From assembly GCA_026417975.1 (NCBI GenBank), contig JAOACD010000009.1, positions 310,001 to 374,000 on the forward strand: a stretch of DNA of 64,000 bases, in the 5' to 3' direction. Positions 37,574 to 45,985 of this stretch are shown piece after piece; positions within the stretch are counted from its first letter, which is position 1, and every line of letters starts with the position of its first letter. The DNA comes from Melioribacter sp. (GTDB lineage Bacteria; Bacteroidota; Ignavibacteria; Ignavibacteriales; Melioribacteraceae). A program made the translations under genes and the position numbers. The notes below the pieces were generated by a model. That model saw only the letters and a program-made list of their open reading frames with translations, ran no database searches and was not told the DNA's origin.

Positions 37574-39436
37574 ATGAGAACTAAATGTATGTTAGATAAC
37601 TTAAATATTTCTCGTTTTCTTGTTGTAATTTTATTTTGTTTTTTAACCTTCCGGTTTTATGCTCAGCCATCTGGTGGTCCTTATGGTCCTATTTACCAAG
37701 TTTATGAATTACCTAAAGTTTCTGGTAAAATTTACTTTGTTTCTCCAGATGGAAAAAAGGAAAATTCAGGTGAATCACTTTCTGCTCCAACTACAATTGA
37801 ATCTGCTATCGAAAAAGCAAAAACAGGCGATGCAATAATTCTAAGAGGTGGAATTTATAGAACAGGAAATTTAGTTTTTAATCAAGGAATAATTATCCAA
37901 CCTTATAAAGATGAACAACCAATTTTTAAAGGTACATATATAGCAAAAGAATGGAAAAGTTTGGGAAATGGTTTGTGGATAACAAAATGGGATAGATTAT
38001 TTCCATCAAAACCTGCTGATTGGTGGATGCGCGAAAGAGAAGGCAAAAAAACACCTCTTCATAAATTTAACAATGACATGGTTTTTATTAATGGTAAATT
38101 TTTGCAGTCTGCTGGATGGGAAGGTGAAGTTGATGAAAACTCTTTTTACATCGACTATGATAGAGGAATAGTATATATAGGGACAGATCCAACTAATAAA
38201 CTTGTTGAAATAACAGCCTTTGATGCTGCATTTATTCGTACTACTAAAGAAGTTCATGGTAAAGTTTCTGATAAAAAGGGACCAAAGATTAGGGGGATAA
38301 AATTTACTCAGTATGCCTATAGAGCAATTGAAATTGAAGGAACAGAGCCAGAAGGACCAGCAGATGAAAAAACTTTTGGAAAAGATGTGGTTGGAACTTT
38401 AATAGAAAATTGTGAAATATCATTTTGTTCAAGGGTGGCTGGTTATTTAAGAGGAGATAGTTTAGTAATCCGACACTGTAAAATAAGTGATACAAGCACA
38501 GAAGGAATTTATATTATTAGTTCAAATGATGTTTTATTAGAAAAAAATATCTTTACTAGAAATAACATTGAGAAAATTACTGGATATTACCCAGCTGCGG
38601 TTAAAATTTTTAATCAATGTCATCGTGTGACTTGTAATGATAATTTGGTTATTGATTTACCCTATTCTAATGGCATTTGGTATGACGTAGGAAATGTTGA
38701 TGGAGTTTTTATTAACAACTGGGTAGAAAATGTAGGAAATAATAGAACCCAATTAAATGTTAACCAACCTTGGCCAAGTGATAATGGGTTTTTCTTCGAA
38801 ATTTCTAAAGGAGTAGTATGTGCAGGGAATGTTTTTGTTAACTGTGATCATGGTATTTGGATATTGAATAGTTCTGATGCAAAAATTTTTAACAACACTT
38901 TTATTAATAGTACTGCTTGTATTTCTCGAAACGCAAGAGTTGCAGCAGGTGACCACTTTGGTTGGCATGCAAGTACTGGACCAGATGTTGATAAAAGAGA
39001 AGGACATATTTTTGTTAATAACTTAATGTATGGAGATGAAAATTTTAATAGACCACTCCTTTATGTGTGGCAGCCTGCAATCTTGTGCGAAAAATTAAAG
39101 AAACCTCAGCTTAAAATGCTCGATTATAATATTTATATTCGTCAATCTAATCTGAATAATGACATACTGATCCTATGGAGCCCGGTAAATAATGAAAAAT
39201 GCCTAGCAGAATTAAAGTCTTTAGAAGAGCTAAGAAACCTACTTCCTGAATTTTCTGGTAATTGCAAATATTATTCTGATTATAATTTCCCGATATTTAA
39301 ATCTATTGAACTAAAAGACTTTCATCTACTTAAAGTAATAACTAACTTAGAGAAAGGAATGGCCTTGCCTAAAGAGCTAAAAAAATTTATTCGCAGTAAT
39401 AAAACTTATATAGGTGCTTATCCATTACTAAATTAA
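37574..39436 (+). CDS. Secreted right-handed parallel beta-helix protein
   Basis: This 620-residue protein starts with a signal peptide (FLVVILFCFLTFRFYAQ). A YFVSPDGKKENSGESLSAPTTIESAIEKAKTGDAIILRGG segment is typical of DUF1565/pectate-lyase-like beta-helix folds. Repeating beta-helix rungs follow (LIENCEISFCSR, VIRHCKISDTS, VLLEKNIFTRN, IFNNTFINST). There is no YPNPFNP sorting domain. The fold is common in polysaccharide lyases and glycan-binding proteins; catalytic residues cannot be assigned by eye. It is a single-gene unit lying just upstream of the ilv operon promoter. Confidence 0.75.
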   Translation: MRTKCMLDNLNISRFLVVILFCFLTFRFYAQPSGGPYGPIYQVYELPKVSGKIYFVSPDGKKENSGESLSAPTTIESAIEKAKTGDAIILRGGIYRTGNLVFNQGIIIQPYKDEQPIFKGTYIAKEWKSLGNGLWITKWDRLFPSKPADWWMREREGKKTPLHKFNNDMVFINGKFLQSAGWEGEVDENSFYIDYDRGIVYIGTDPTNKLVEITAFDAAFIRTTKEVHGKVSDKKGPKIRGIKFTQYAYRAIEIEGTEPEGPADEKTFGKDVVGTLIENCEISFCSRVAGYLRGDSLVIRHCKISDTSTEGIYIISSNDVLLEKNIFTRNNIEKITGYYPAAVKIFNQCHRVTCNDNLVIDLPYSNGIWYDVGNVDGVFINNWVENVGNNRTQLNVNQPWPSDNGFFFEISKGVVCAGNVFVNCDHGIWILNSSDAKIFNNTFINSTACISRNARVAAGDHFGWHASTGPDVDKREGHIFVNNLMYGDENFNRPLLYVWQPAILCEKLKKPQLKMLDYNIYIRQSNLNNDILILWSPVNNEKCLAELKSLEELRNLLPEFSGNCKYYSDYNFPIFKSIELKDFHLLKVITNLEKGMALPKELKKFIRSNKTYIGAYPLLN

Positions 39437-39480
39437 AATTTAGCTTTAATTTTTTTATAAAGTTAAATTTAACTTTTTAT
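39436..39480 (+). terminator. Likely terminator after the beta-helix gene
   Basis: AAATTTAGCTTT / AAAGTTAAATTT forms a 12-bp stem (one G-U pair) with an 11-nt loop, followed by AACTTTTTAT. The right half also contains an 18-bp perfect palindrome. The stem is AT-rich, so strength is uncertain. It insulates the ilv promoter about 45 nt downstream. Confidence 0.5.
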
Positions 39481-39522
39481 GCATTGTTATTTATAATTAT
39501 GCAAAAAATTTTTAAATAATAC

Positions 39523-39551
39523 TTGACATAATATTTTTTATCTATTATAAT
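39523..39551 (+). promoter_or_regulatory. Consensus sigma-70 type promoter of the ilv-leu operon
   Basis: TTGACA, a 17-nt spacer and TATAAT match the housekeeping consensus at all 12 positions. Transcription should start near 39557-39558, only 6-7 nt before the leader ORF's ATG. So strong a promoter ahead of an amino acid operon suggests that control acts after initiation. Confidence 0.85.
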
Positions 39552-39563
39552 TGTACAAGAGTT

Positions 39564-39725
39564 ATGAAAGACAATAACAAACATATTGCATTGTTAAAAG
39601 GTCTCGAAGAGCAACATAGGCTCTCAGGTCTAAACTATACAAGAAAGAAAATAGGCACATCTTTAGATATACTTCCTCTAGGGATTACAATCCTAATTAT
39701 CAATCTAATTATAATTCTAGGCTAA
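39564..39725 (+). CDS. Predicted Ile/Leu-rich leader peptide of the ilv operon
   Basis: This 53-codon ORF, too short for the track, starts just after the predicted transcription start and ends about 110 nt before ilvD. Its last 13 residues are ITILIINLIIILG: seven Ile and three Leu. Five of its eleven Leu codons are CTA and two are CTC, while the neighbouring genes mostly use TTA and CTT. The E. coli leu leader likewise relies on rare CUA codons. Its 3' half overlaps an RNA segment that can pair with downstream segments. The likely role is a ribosome-stalling sensor for Ile and Leu. The 5' leader of about 6 nt implies near-leaderless initiation. It could alternatively be a small membrane peptide. 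Confidence 0.72.
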   Translation: MKDNNKHIALLKGLEEQHRLSGLNYTRKKIGTSLDILPLGITILIINLIIILG

Positions 39726-39808
39726 TATTTATTAGTCAATCCCTAAAATTTTTTTATGAGTTTCAAAATTTAGGGATTGACTAAGTCCCTAAAGTATATC
39801 TAAAGATG
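39658..39808 (+). promoter_or_regulatory. Attenuator-like RNA region with competing hairpins upstream of ilvD
   Basis: Four segments can pair in alternative ways. CATCTTTAGATATACTT (39658-39674) is perfectly complementary over 17 nt to 39792-39808. TAGGGATT (39679-39686) pairs with AATCCCTA (39738-39745) to make a hairpin followed by AAATTTTTTT. Positions 39732-39747 pair perfectly over 16 bp with 39769-39784. TTTAGGGA (39769-39776) also pairs with TCCCTAAA (39786-39793). The first segments lie within the leader ORF. A stalled ribosome would cover them and favour the 16-bp hairpin, which prevents the hairpin with the T-tract. The switching model is inference; the complementarities are seen directly. 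Confidence 0.72.
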
Positions 39809-39834
39809 TTTAAAATAAAAACGAGAGGTTTAAG

Positions 39835-41517
39835 ATGAGATCGGATTTAATAAAAAAAGGTTTTGATAAAGCTCCTCACAGAAGCCTTCTTAAGGCTACA
39901 GGAGTAATAAAATCTGATGATGATTTTAATAAACCATTCATCGGGATTTGCAATTCTTATATAGATTTAATACCAGGTCATGTACACCTCCAGGAATTCG
40001 GAAAAATAATAAAAGAAGAAGTGCGTAAAGCTGGTGGAGTTCCATTTGAATTTAATACCATTGGTGTAGATGATGGTATAGCAATGGGACATATAGGAAT
40101 GCGATTTTCTTTAGCAAGTAGAGAATTAATTGCTGATAGTTTAGAAACTGTTGTAGAAGCTCATAGACTTGATGGCTTGATATGTATTCCAAACTGCGAT
40201 AAAATTGTGCCTGGTATGCTCATGGGAGCTGCAAGAGTTAATATTCCTACTGTTTTTGTTTCTGGTGGACCGATGAAAGCAGGTTATACCCCTTCAGGCG
40301 AAGTTGTAGATTTAATTTCGGTATTTGAAGGAGTTGGCCAATTTTCAGCAGGAAAAATAGATGAAAAGAAATTAAAAGAGTTGGAAGATTATAGTTGTCC
40401 TACTTGTGGTTCTTGCTCTGGAATGTTTACTGCAAATTCAATGAACTGCTTAATGGAAGCATTAGGAATGGCTTTGCCTGGTAACGGAACAATACTTGCA
40501 GTTGATCCTAAAAGACATGAACTTGCTCGCCAAGCAGCACATAAAATTATGGAATTAATTAAACTTGATTTAAAGCCAAGAGATATTATTACTCGTGAGT
40601 CTATATTAAATGCTTTTGCTTTAGATATGGCAATGGGAGGAAGTACAAATACAATTCTTCATACCATTGCAATTGCAAACGAAGCAGGTATAGAATTTAA
40701 ACTTGAGGAGATTAATAAATTATCAGAGAAGGTACCTTATTTATGTAAGGTTTCGCCTGCTACAAAGTTTGTTCATATAGAAGATGTAGATAGAGCAGGT
40801 GGTGTTTCAGCAATATTAAAAGAACTTTCCAAGCTCGATGGTGTTCTTAATCTTTCTTGTCCAACTGTAACAGGAAAAACTTTGGGAGAAAACATAAAAG
40901 ATGCTGAGATTAAAGATAGGAATGTAATAAGAACAATAGATAATCCATTTCGAAAAACTGGTGGTTTGGCTGTCTTATTTGGTAACTTGGCTCCCAAAGG
41001 TTCAATAGTGAAAACTGGAGCGGTTGAAGAAAATATGTTAGTGTTTAAGGGACCAGCAATTGTATTTAATTCCCAAGATGAAGCAATAGAAGGAATCAGA
41101 AGTGGTAAGGTAAAACCTGGTCATGTTGTTGTTATTCGTTATGAAGGACCAAAAGGCGGTCCAGGAATGCCTGAGATGTTAGCTCCAACTAGTGAAATTA
41201 TGGGAATGGGTTTAGGTGATAAAGTGGCATTAATTACAGATGGAAGATTTTCTGGAGGAACGAGAGGTGCATGTATTGGGCATATATCTCCTGAGGCAGC
41301 AGAGCGAGGCCCTATTGCAGCTCTAAGAGATGGTGATATTATTTCGATTGATATTCCTAATTATTCATTAAATGTAGAGTTAAGTGACGAAGAAATCCAG
41401 AAAAGACTAAGTGAACTTCCTAAGTTTAAACCAAAAATCAATAATGGGTATTTAGGACGTTACTCTAGAATGGTTACATCTGCTCATACAGGAGCAATTT
41501 TAAGTTTGCCAGAATAA
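39835..41517 (+). CDS. ilvD: Dihydroxy-acid dehydratase
   Basis: This 560-residue Fe-S enzyme dehydrates dihydroxy acids to the 2-keto acids of valine and isoleucine. Cluster and active-site motifs are [52 protein letters not shown] and the C-terminal [22 protein letters not shown]. It is the first structural gene of the nine-gene branched-chain operon. It starts 26 nt after the attenuator region, behind a GAGAGG site. Confidence 0.97.
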   Translation: MRSDLIKKGFDKAPHRSLLKATGVIKSDDDFNKPFIGICNSYIDLIPGHVHLQEFGKIIKEEVRKAGGVPFEFNTIGVDDGIAMGHIGMRFSLASRELIADSLETVVEAHRLDGLICIPNCDKIVPGMLMGAARVNIPTVFVSGGPMKAGYTPSGEVVDLISVFEGVGQFSAGKIDEKKLKELEDYSCPTCGSCSGMFTANSMNCLMEALGMALPGNGTILAVDPKRHELARQAAHKIMELIKLDLKPRDIITRESILNAFALDMAMGGSTNTILHTIAIANEAGIEFKLEEINKLSEKVPYLCKVSPATKFVHIEDVDRAGGVSAILKELSKLDGVLNLSCPTVTGKTLGENIKDAEIKDRNVIRTIDNPFRKTGGLAVLFGNLAPKGSIVKTGAVEENMLVFKGPAIVFNSQDEAIEGIRSGKVKPGHVVVIRYEGPKGGPGMPEMLAPTSEIMGMGLGDKVALITDGRFSGGTRGACIGHISPEAAERGPIAALRDGDIISIDIPNYSLNVELSDEEIQKRLSELPKFKPKINNGYLGRYSRMVTSAHTGAILSLPE

Positions 41518-41539
41518 AAACAAAAGAGAGGATTTATAT

Positions 41540-43258
41540 ATGAATTCAAGAAAAAAAAGTATGACCGGAGCCGATATATTTTTTGAGTGTCTTAGGCGTG
41601 AGGGTGTCGAATATATTTTCGGTTACCCAGGTGGTGCTGTCTTAAAGATTTATGAAAAACTTTACGATATTGATTTTCTCAAACATATACTTGTTCGTCA
41701 CGAACAAGGGGCAACCCATATGGCAGAGGGTTATGCTAAGGCCACAGGAAAAGTAGGAGTCGTTTTAGTAACATCGGGACCAGGAGCAACTAATACAGTT
41801 ACAGGAATAGCAGATGCCTATATGGATTCTGTGCCTATTGTTGTTTTTACAGGTCAGGTACCAACTCATCTAATTGGAAATGATGCTTTTCAGGAAGCTG
41901 ATATTTGTGGAATTACAAGACCTATTACTAAACATAATTTCTTAGTAAGAGATGTTTCTGAACTTGCAACTACAATTAAACAAGCGTTTTATATTGCTTC
42001 TACTGGGAGACCTGGACCTGTAGTTGTTGATTTGCCAAAAAATGTTATTAATAGTATAACTGAATTTGACTATCCTGATAAAATTGAATTAAGAGGATAT
42101 AAACCAAGAGTTCATGGGAACCAAAATCAAATTAAAAAAGCTGCTATGATGATTCAAAAGTCGAAGAGACCTTTGCTTTATGTAGGTGGTGGTGTTATAA
42201 TGTCAGGAGGACATCGTGAATTATATCTTCTTGCAAAAGAAAATAATCTTCCTGTTACAATGACTCTTCAAGGTTTGGGAGCTTTTCCAGGTTCAGACCC
42301 TCAGTCTCTTGGAATGTTAGGAATGCACGGAACTTATTGGGCTAACCAGGCAGTTAATAATTGTGACTTATTGATTTCTCTTGGAGCTAGATTCGATGAT
42401 AGAGTGACAGGTAAAATTGAAACTTTTGCAACAAAAGCCTACAAAATTCATGTCGACATAGATCCAACATGTATTGATAAAAATGTTATAGTTGATTTAC
42501 CAATAGTTGGAGATGTTAAACATGTTATGGCAGAATTAGCAGCAGAAATTTCTGAAAAACCAGATGTTACAGAATGGTGGGAACAAATTCATGCCTGGAA
42601 AGAGGAATGTCCACTTGAGTATGATATGTCTGATGGAAGATTAAGAGCACAATACATCATCGAAAAATTATCTGATCTTACTAAAGGTGATGCTATTGTA
42701 GTTACAGATGTAGGACAGCATCAAATGTGGGTTGCTCAGTACTATAAGTTTAATTATCCTAGAACTCATATTACTAGCGGTGGCTTAGGCACAATGGGTT
42801 TTGCACTTCCTGCATCTATTGGAGTAGCTTTTGCTGTAAAAGATAAGCCGATTTTGTGTATAACTGGCGATGGTGGCTTCCAAATGAATATGCAAGAACT
42901 TGCAACTGCAGCGTATCATAAACTCCCAATAAAAATTTTTATTATAAATAATTCTTTCCTTGGAATGGTTCGTCAATGGCAAGAATTATTTCATGCAGAA
43001 AAATATAGCTTTACCGACTTATCTGATAGCAATCCAGATTTCGTTAAACTAGCAGAAGCATTTGATATTAAAGCTTATTCTGTAAGTAACATTAGCGATG
43101 TAGAACCTGTGCTTAAAGAAGCTTTGTCTTATAACGAAGGACCAATACTCGTTGATTTTAGAGTAGTTAAAGAAGATATGGTCTTTCCAATTGTCCCAGC
43201 CGGGGCTTCAATAAGTGATATGATTATTCGCAGATTAGATCCAAAGGAGATGATGTAA
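41540..43258 (+). CDS. ilvB: Acetolactate synthase large (catalytic) subunit
   Basis: This 572-residue ThDP enzyme condenses pyruvate with pyruvate or 2-ketobutyrate. Motifs include YIFGYPGGAVLKIYEKL, the catalytic Glu region VRHEQGATHMAEGYAKATGKVGV, RPGPVVVDLPK and the ThDP-Mg site GDGGFQMNMQELATAAYHKLPIKIFIINN. It is followed after one base by its regulatory subunit ilvN. A GAGAGGATTT site precedes the ATG. Confidence 0.97.
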   Translation: MNSRKKSMTGADIFFECLRREGVEYIFGYPGGAVLKIYEKLYDIDFLKHILVRHEQGATHMAEGYAKATGKVGVVLVTSGPGATNTVTGIADAYMDSVPIVVFTGQVPTHLIGNDAFQEADICGITRPITKHNFLVRDVSELATTIKQAFYIASTGRPGPVVVDLPKNVINSITEFDYPDKIELRGYKPRVHGNQNQIKKAAMMIQKSKRPLLYVGGGVIMSGGHRELYLLAKENNLPVTMTLQGLGAFPGSDPQSLGMLGMHGTYWANQAVNNCDLLISLGARFDDRVTGKIETFATKAYKIHVDIDPTCIDKNVIVDLPIVGDVKHVMAELAAEISEKPDVTEWWEQIHAWKEECPLEYDMSDGRLRAQYIIEKLSDLTKGDAIVVTDVGQHQMWVAQYYKFNYPRTHITSGGLGTMGFALPASIGVAFAVKDKPILCITGDGGFQMNMQELATAAYHKLPIKIFIINNSFLGMVRQWQELFHAEKYSFTDLSDSNPDFVKLAEAFDIKAYSVSNISDVEPVLKEALSYNEGPILVDFRVVKEDMVFPIVPAGASISDMIIRRLDPKEMM

Positions 43259-43259
43259 T

Positions 43260-43790
43260 ATGTTACACGTAATCTCAGCATTAGTAGAAAATAAATTTGG
43301 CGCATTCAACCGTGTTGTTACAATGTTTAGCGCCAAAGGATATAATATTCATTCTATTTCTATTGGAGAGACTGAAGATCCAACAATTTCAAGAATGACC
43401 ATTGTAACTGAAGGTGAAGATAAGGTTATTGAGCAAATTGTAAAACAATTAAACAGATTGATTGATACAATTAAAATTGTTGATCTAACCTATCAGCCTA
43501 AAGTTCAAAGAGAATTACTTTTAATTTCTGTAGGATATCAAAAGGGAACGAGATCTGAAATTATTGACATATGTGAAATTTTTAGAGGAAATGTTGTTGA
43601 TATTAATAACAAAACATTAATGCTTGAAATAACTGGACCCCCAGAAAAAATTGATGCAGCAATTAATGTGCTTGAACCTTATGGAATAAAAGAAATTGCG
43701 AGGTCTGGACTTGTAGCATTAAGAAGAGGCGAGCAAATAAGAAAAAACAAAGGAGAAACAGAAACCAATAAACCAGGAGAATTAAAATGA
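43260..43790 (+). CDS. ilvN: Acetolactate synthase small (regulatory) subunit
   Basis: This 176-residue protein has an N-terminal ACT domain ([39 protein letters not shown]), which binds valine for feedback inhibition. The C-terminal activation domain contains RELLLISV and VARSG-like [15 protein letters not shown]. Translational coupling is tight: one base after ilvB and a 4-nt ATGA overlap with ilvC. The size matches the IlvH type. Confidence 0.95.
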   Translation: MLHVISALVENKFGAFNRVVTMFSAKGYNIHSISIGETEDPTISRMTIVTEGEDKVIEQIVKQLNRLIDTIKIVDLTYQPKVQRELLLISVGYQKGTRSEIIDICEIFRGNVVDINNKTLMLEITGPPEKIDAAINVLEPYGIKEIARSGLVALRRGEQIRKNKGETETNKPGELK

Positions 43791-44779
43791 AAATTTATTA
43801 TGATTCAGACGCAAACCTTGATATACTTAAAGGTAAAAACTTAGCAGTAATTGGATATGGAAGTCAAGGCCATGCACATGCCCTTAATTTGAAAGATAGT
43901 GGAATGGAAGTAGGTGTTGGTTTAAGAAAAACAAGTGCAAGATGGAAAGAAGCTGAAGATGCTGGATTGAAAGTTTTTACGGTAGAAGAAGCTGCAAAAT
44001 GGGGTGATGTAATAATGATTTTACTCCCCGACCAAAATCATAAAGAAGTTTATGAAAATGAAATTAAACAGCATTTAACCGAAGGGAAAGCTCTTGCTTT
44101 TGCTCATGGATTTAATATTTTTTATAAACAAGTTATTCCTCCAGAAAATGTTGATGTAATTATGATTGCTCCTAAAGGACCTGGGCATCTTGTTCGTCGA
44201 ACTTATCAGCAAGGCAGCGGTACTCCATGTCTAATTGCTATACATCAAGATTATACAGGAAAAGCAAAAGATATTGCTCTTGCATGGGCTAAAGGAATAG
44301 GAGGTACACGTGCTGGAGTAATAGAAACCACGTTTAAAGATGAAACAGAAACAGATTTGTTTGGTGAACAAGCTGTTCTTTGTGGAGGCTCTGCTGAATT
44401 AGTAAAAGCAGGCTTCGAAACATTGGTAGAGGCTGGTTATCCACCAGAGCTTGCTTACTTTGAATGTATGCACGAATTAAAATTAATTGTTGACCTATAT
44501 TATGAAGGCGGACTAACAAGAATGAATTATTCCGTTAGTGATACTGCAGAATATGGAGGAATGACTAGAGGCCCAAAAGTTATTAATGCAGAAACCAAAA
44601 AAATTATGAAACAAATTTTGGAAGATATTCAATCAGGCAGATTTGCAGAAGAATGGATTAATGAAAATAAAAATGGTCAGCCGGTTCTTAAAAAACTAAG
44701 GGAAGAAAATAAAAATCATCTTATTGAAAAAGTTGGAGCTCAGCTCAGAAGTATGATGAGCTGGTTAAGTAATAAATAA
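43787..44779 (+). CDS. ilvC: Ketol-acid reductoisomerase
   Basis: This 330-residue enzyme is the short class I form. It isomerises and reduces acetolactate or acetohydroxybutyrate. The N-terminal Rossmann domain has [19 protein letters not shown]. The cofactor loop [13 protein letters not shown] carries Arg and Ser, as in NADPH-dependent forms. The C-terminal knotted domain has [14 protein letters not shown] and [14 protein letters not shown] with the metal-binding acidic residues. Confidence 0.97.
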   Translation: MKIYYDSDANLDILKGKNLAVIGYGSQGHAHALNLKDSGMEVGVGLRKTSARWKEAEDAGLKVFTVEEAAKWGDVIMILLPDQNHKEVYENEIKQHLTEGKALAFAHGFNIFYKQVIPPENVDVIMIAPKGPGHLVRRTYQQGSGTPCLIAIHQDYTGKAKDIALAWAKGIGGTRAGVIETTFKDETETDLFGEQAVLCGGSAELVKAGFETLVEAGYPPELAYFECMHELKLIVDLYYEGGLTRMNYSVSDTAEYGGMTRGPKVINAETKKIMKQILEDIQSGRFAEEWINENKNGQPVLKKLREENKNHLIEKVGAQLRSMMSWLSNK

Positions 44780-44802
44780 GTTAAGAAATTTAGGAGTTTG
44801 TA

Positions 44803-45897
44803 ATGTTTAGTATAACTCTTCTTCCTGGTGATGGAATTGGTCCAGAAGTAACATCTGCAGCTGTCAAAGTCTTAAAAACAGTTGCAGAAAAATTTAATAT
44901 AGAATTTAATTTTAAAACAGAATTAATAGGTGGAGCTTCTTACGATAAATATTCAACACCATTGACTGATGAAGTCTTAAGTCAGTGTTATAGTTCTGAT
45001 GTAGTATTTCTTGGAGCTGTGGGAGGTCCTAAATGGGAAAATTTGCCACATCATCTTAAGCCTGAGGCTGCACTCTTAAAATTACGTAAAGCCTTGGGAC
45101 TTTATGCAAACCTTCGTCCTGCTAAAATTTATAACTCAATGCTTTCATATTCCTCTTTAAAAGAAGAGGTACTTAAAGGAACTGATGTCTTAATTGTAAG
45201 AGAATTAACCGGTGATGCATATTTTGGTGAACCTAGAGGATATGACGAGCAGAAAGGCTTTAATACAATGATTTATACTAAAGAAGAAGTAGAAAGAATT
45301 GCTCGAAAAGCATTTGAACTTGCAAGATTTAGAAATAAAAAAGTTACTTCAGTAGATAAGGCAAATGTTCTTGAAGTCTCTCAATTTTGGAGAAAAGTAG
45401 TTATTGATGTTCATAAAGATTATCAAGATGTAGAATTAAATCATATGTATGTTGATAATGCAGCAATGCAAATTGTACGCTACCCAAAACAGTTTGATGT
45501 AATATTAACTTCAAATTTGTTTGGGGATATTTTAAGCGATATTGCTGCAATGATAACTGGGAGTTTGGGCATGCTTCCTTCTGCAAGTTTAGGCTCTAAA
45601 TATGCATTGTATGAACCTGTTCACGGAAGTGCACCAGATATTGCCGGCAAAGGTATTGCAAATCCGATTGCTGCAATTTCTTCTGTAGCTATGATGCTTA
45701 AATATTCTTTTCAAATGGATAAAGCAGCAGAATTAATTGAAAATTCAATTGAAAATACACTTACTAAAGGTTATAGAACTAAGGATATTTATAAGGAAGG
45801 AGATAAGCTTGTTTCAACTGATGAGATGACAGATAAAATTATCGAGGAGTTTGATAAACTATTTGCAAAAGAGGCTATTAATGTTTTTACGCTTTAA
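44803..45897 (+). CDS. leuB: 3-isopropylmalate dehydrogenase
   Basis: This 364-residue NAD-dependent enzyme oxidatively decarboxylates 3-isopropylmalate. Motifs are LLPGDGIGPEV, the substrate-binding LRKALGLYANLRP, VRELTGDAYFGEPRG, and the NAD site PVHGSAPDIAGKGIANPIA. In the citramalate route the same enzyme can also oxidise 3-methylmalate, which would explain its placement with cimA. A TTTAGGAGTTTG site precedes the ATG. Confidence 0.97.
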   Translation: MFSITLLPGDGIGPEVTSAAVKVLKTVAEKFNIEFNFKTELIGGASYDKYSTPLTDEVLSQCYSSDVVFLGAVGGPKWENLPHHLKPEAALLKLRKALGLYANLRPAKIYNSMLSYSSLKEEVLKGTDVLIVRELTGDAYFGEPRGYDEQKGFNTMIYTKEEVERIARKAFELARFRNKKVTSVDKANVLEVSQFWRKVVIDVHKDYQDVELNHMYVDNAAMQIVRYPKQFDVILTSNLFGDILSDIAAMITGSLGMLPSASLGSKYALYEPVHGSAPDIAGKGIANPIAAISSVAMMLKYSFQMDKAAELIENSIENTLTKGYRTKDIYKEGDKLVSTDEMTDKIIEEFDKLFAKEAINVFTL

Positions 45898-45985
45898 TTT
45901 TTTTACAATACATAGCTAAGTAAAATTAATTGGGAGTAAGAAAAGTAAATAAACATTCTAAGAAAGAGAAAAATAAGAGGTAATT

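Noticed and set aside
39658-39808. Long inverted repeats read as a miniature transposable element
   Set aside because: There is no target-site duplication or second copy in the window, and the arms overlap a leader ORF with Ile/Leu codons downstream of a consensus promoter, which fits an attenuator better.
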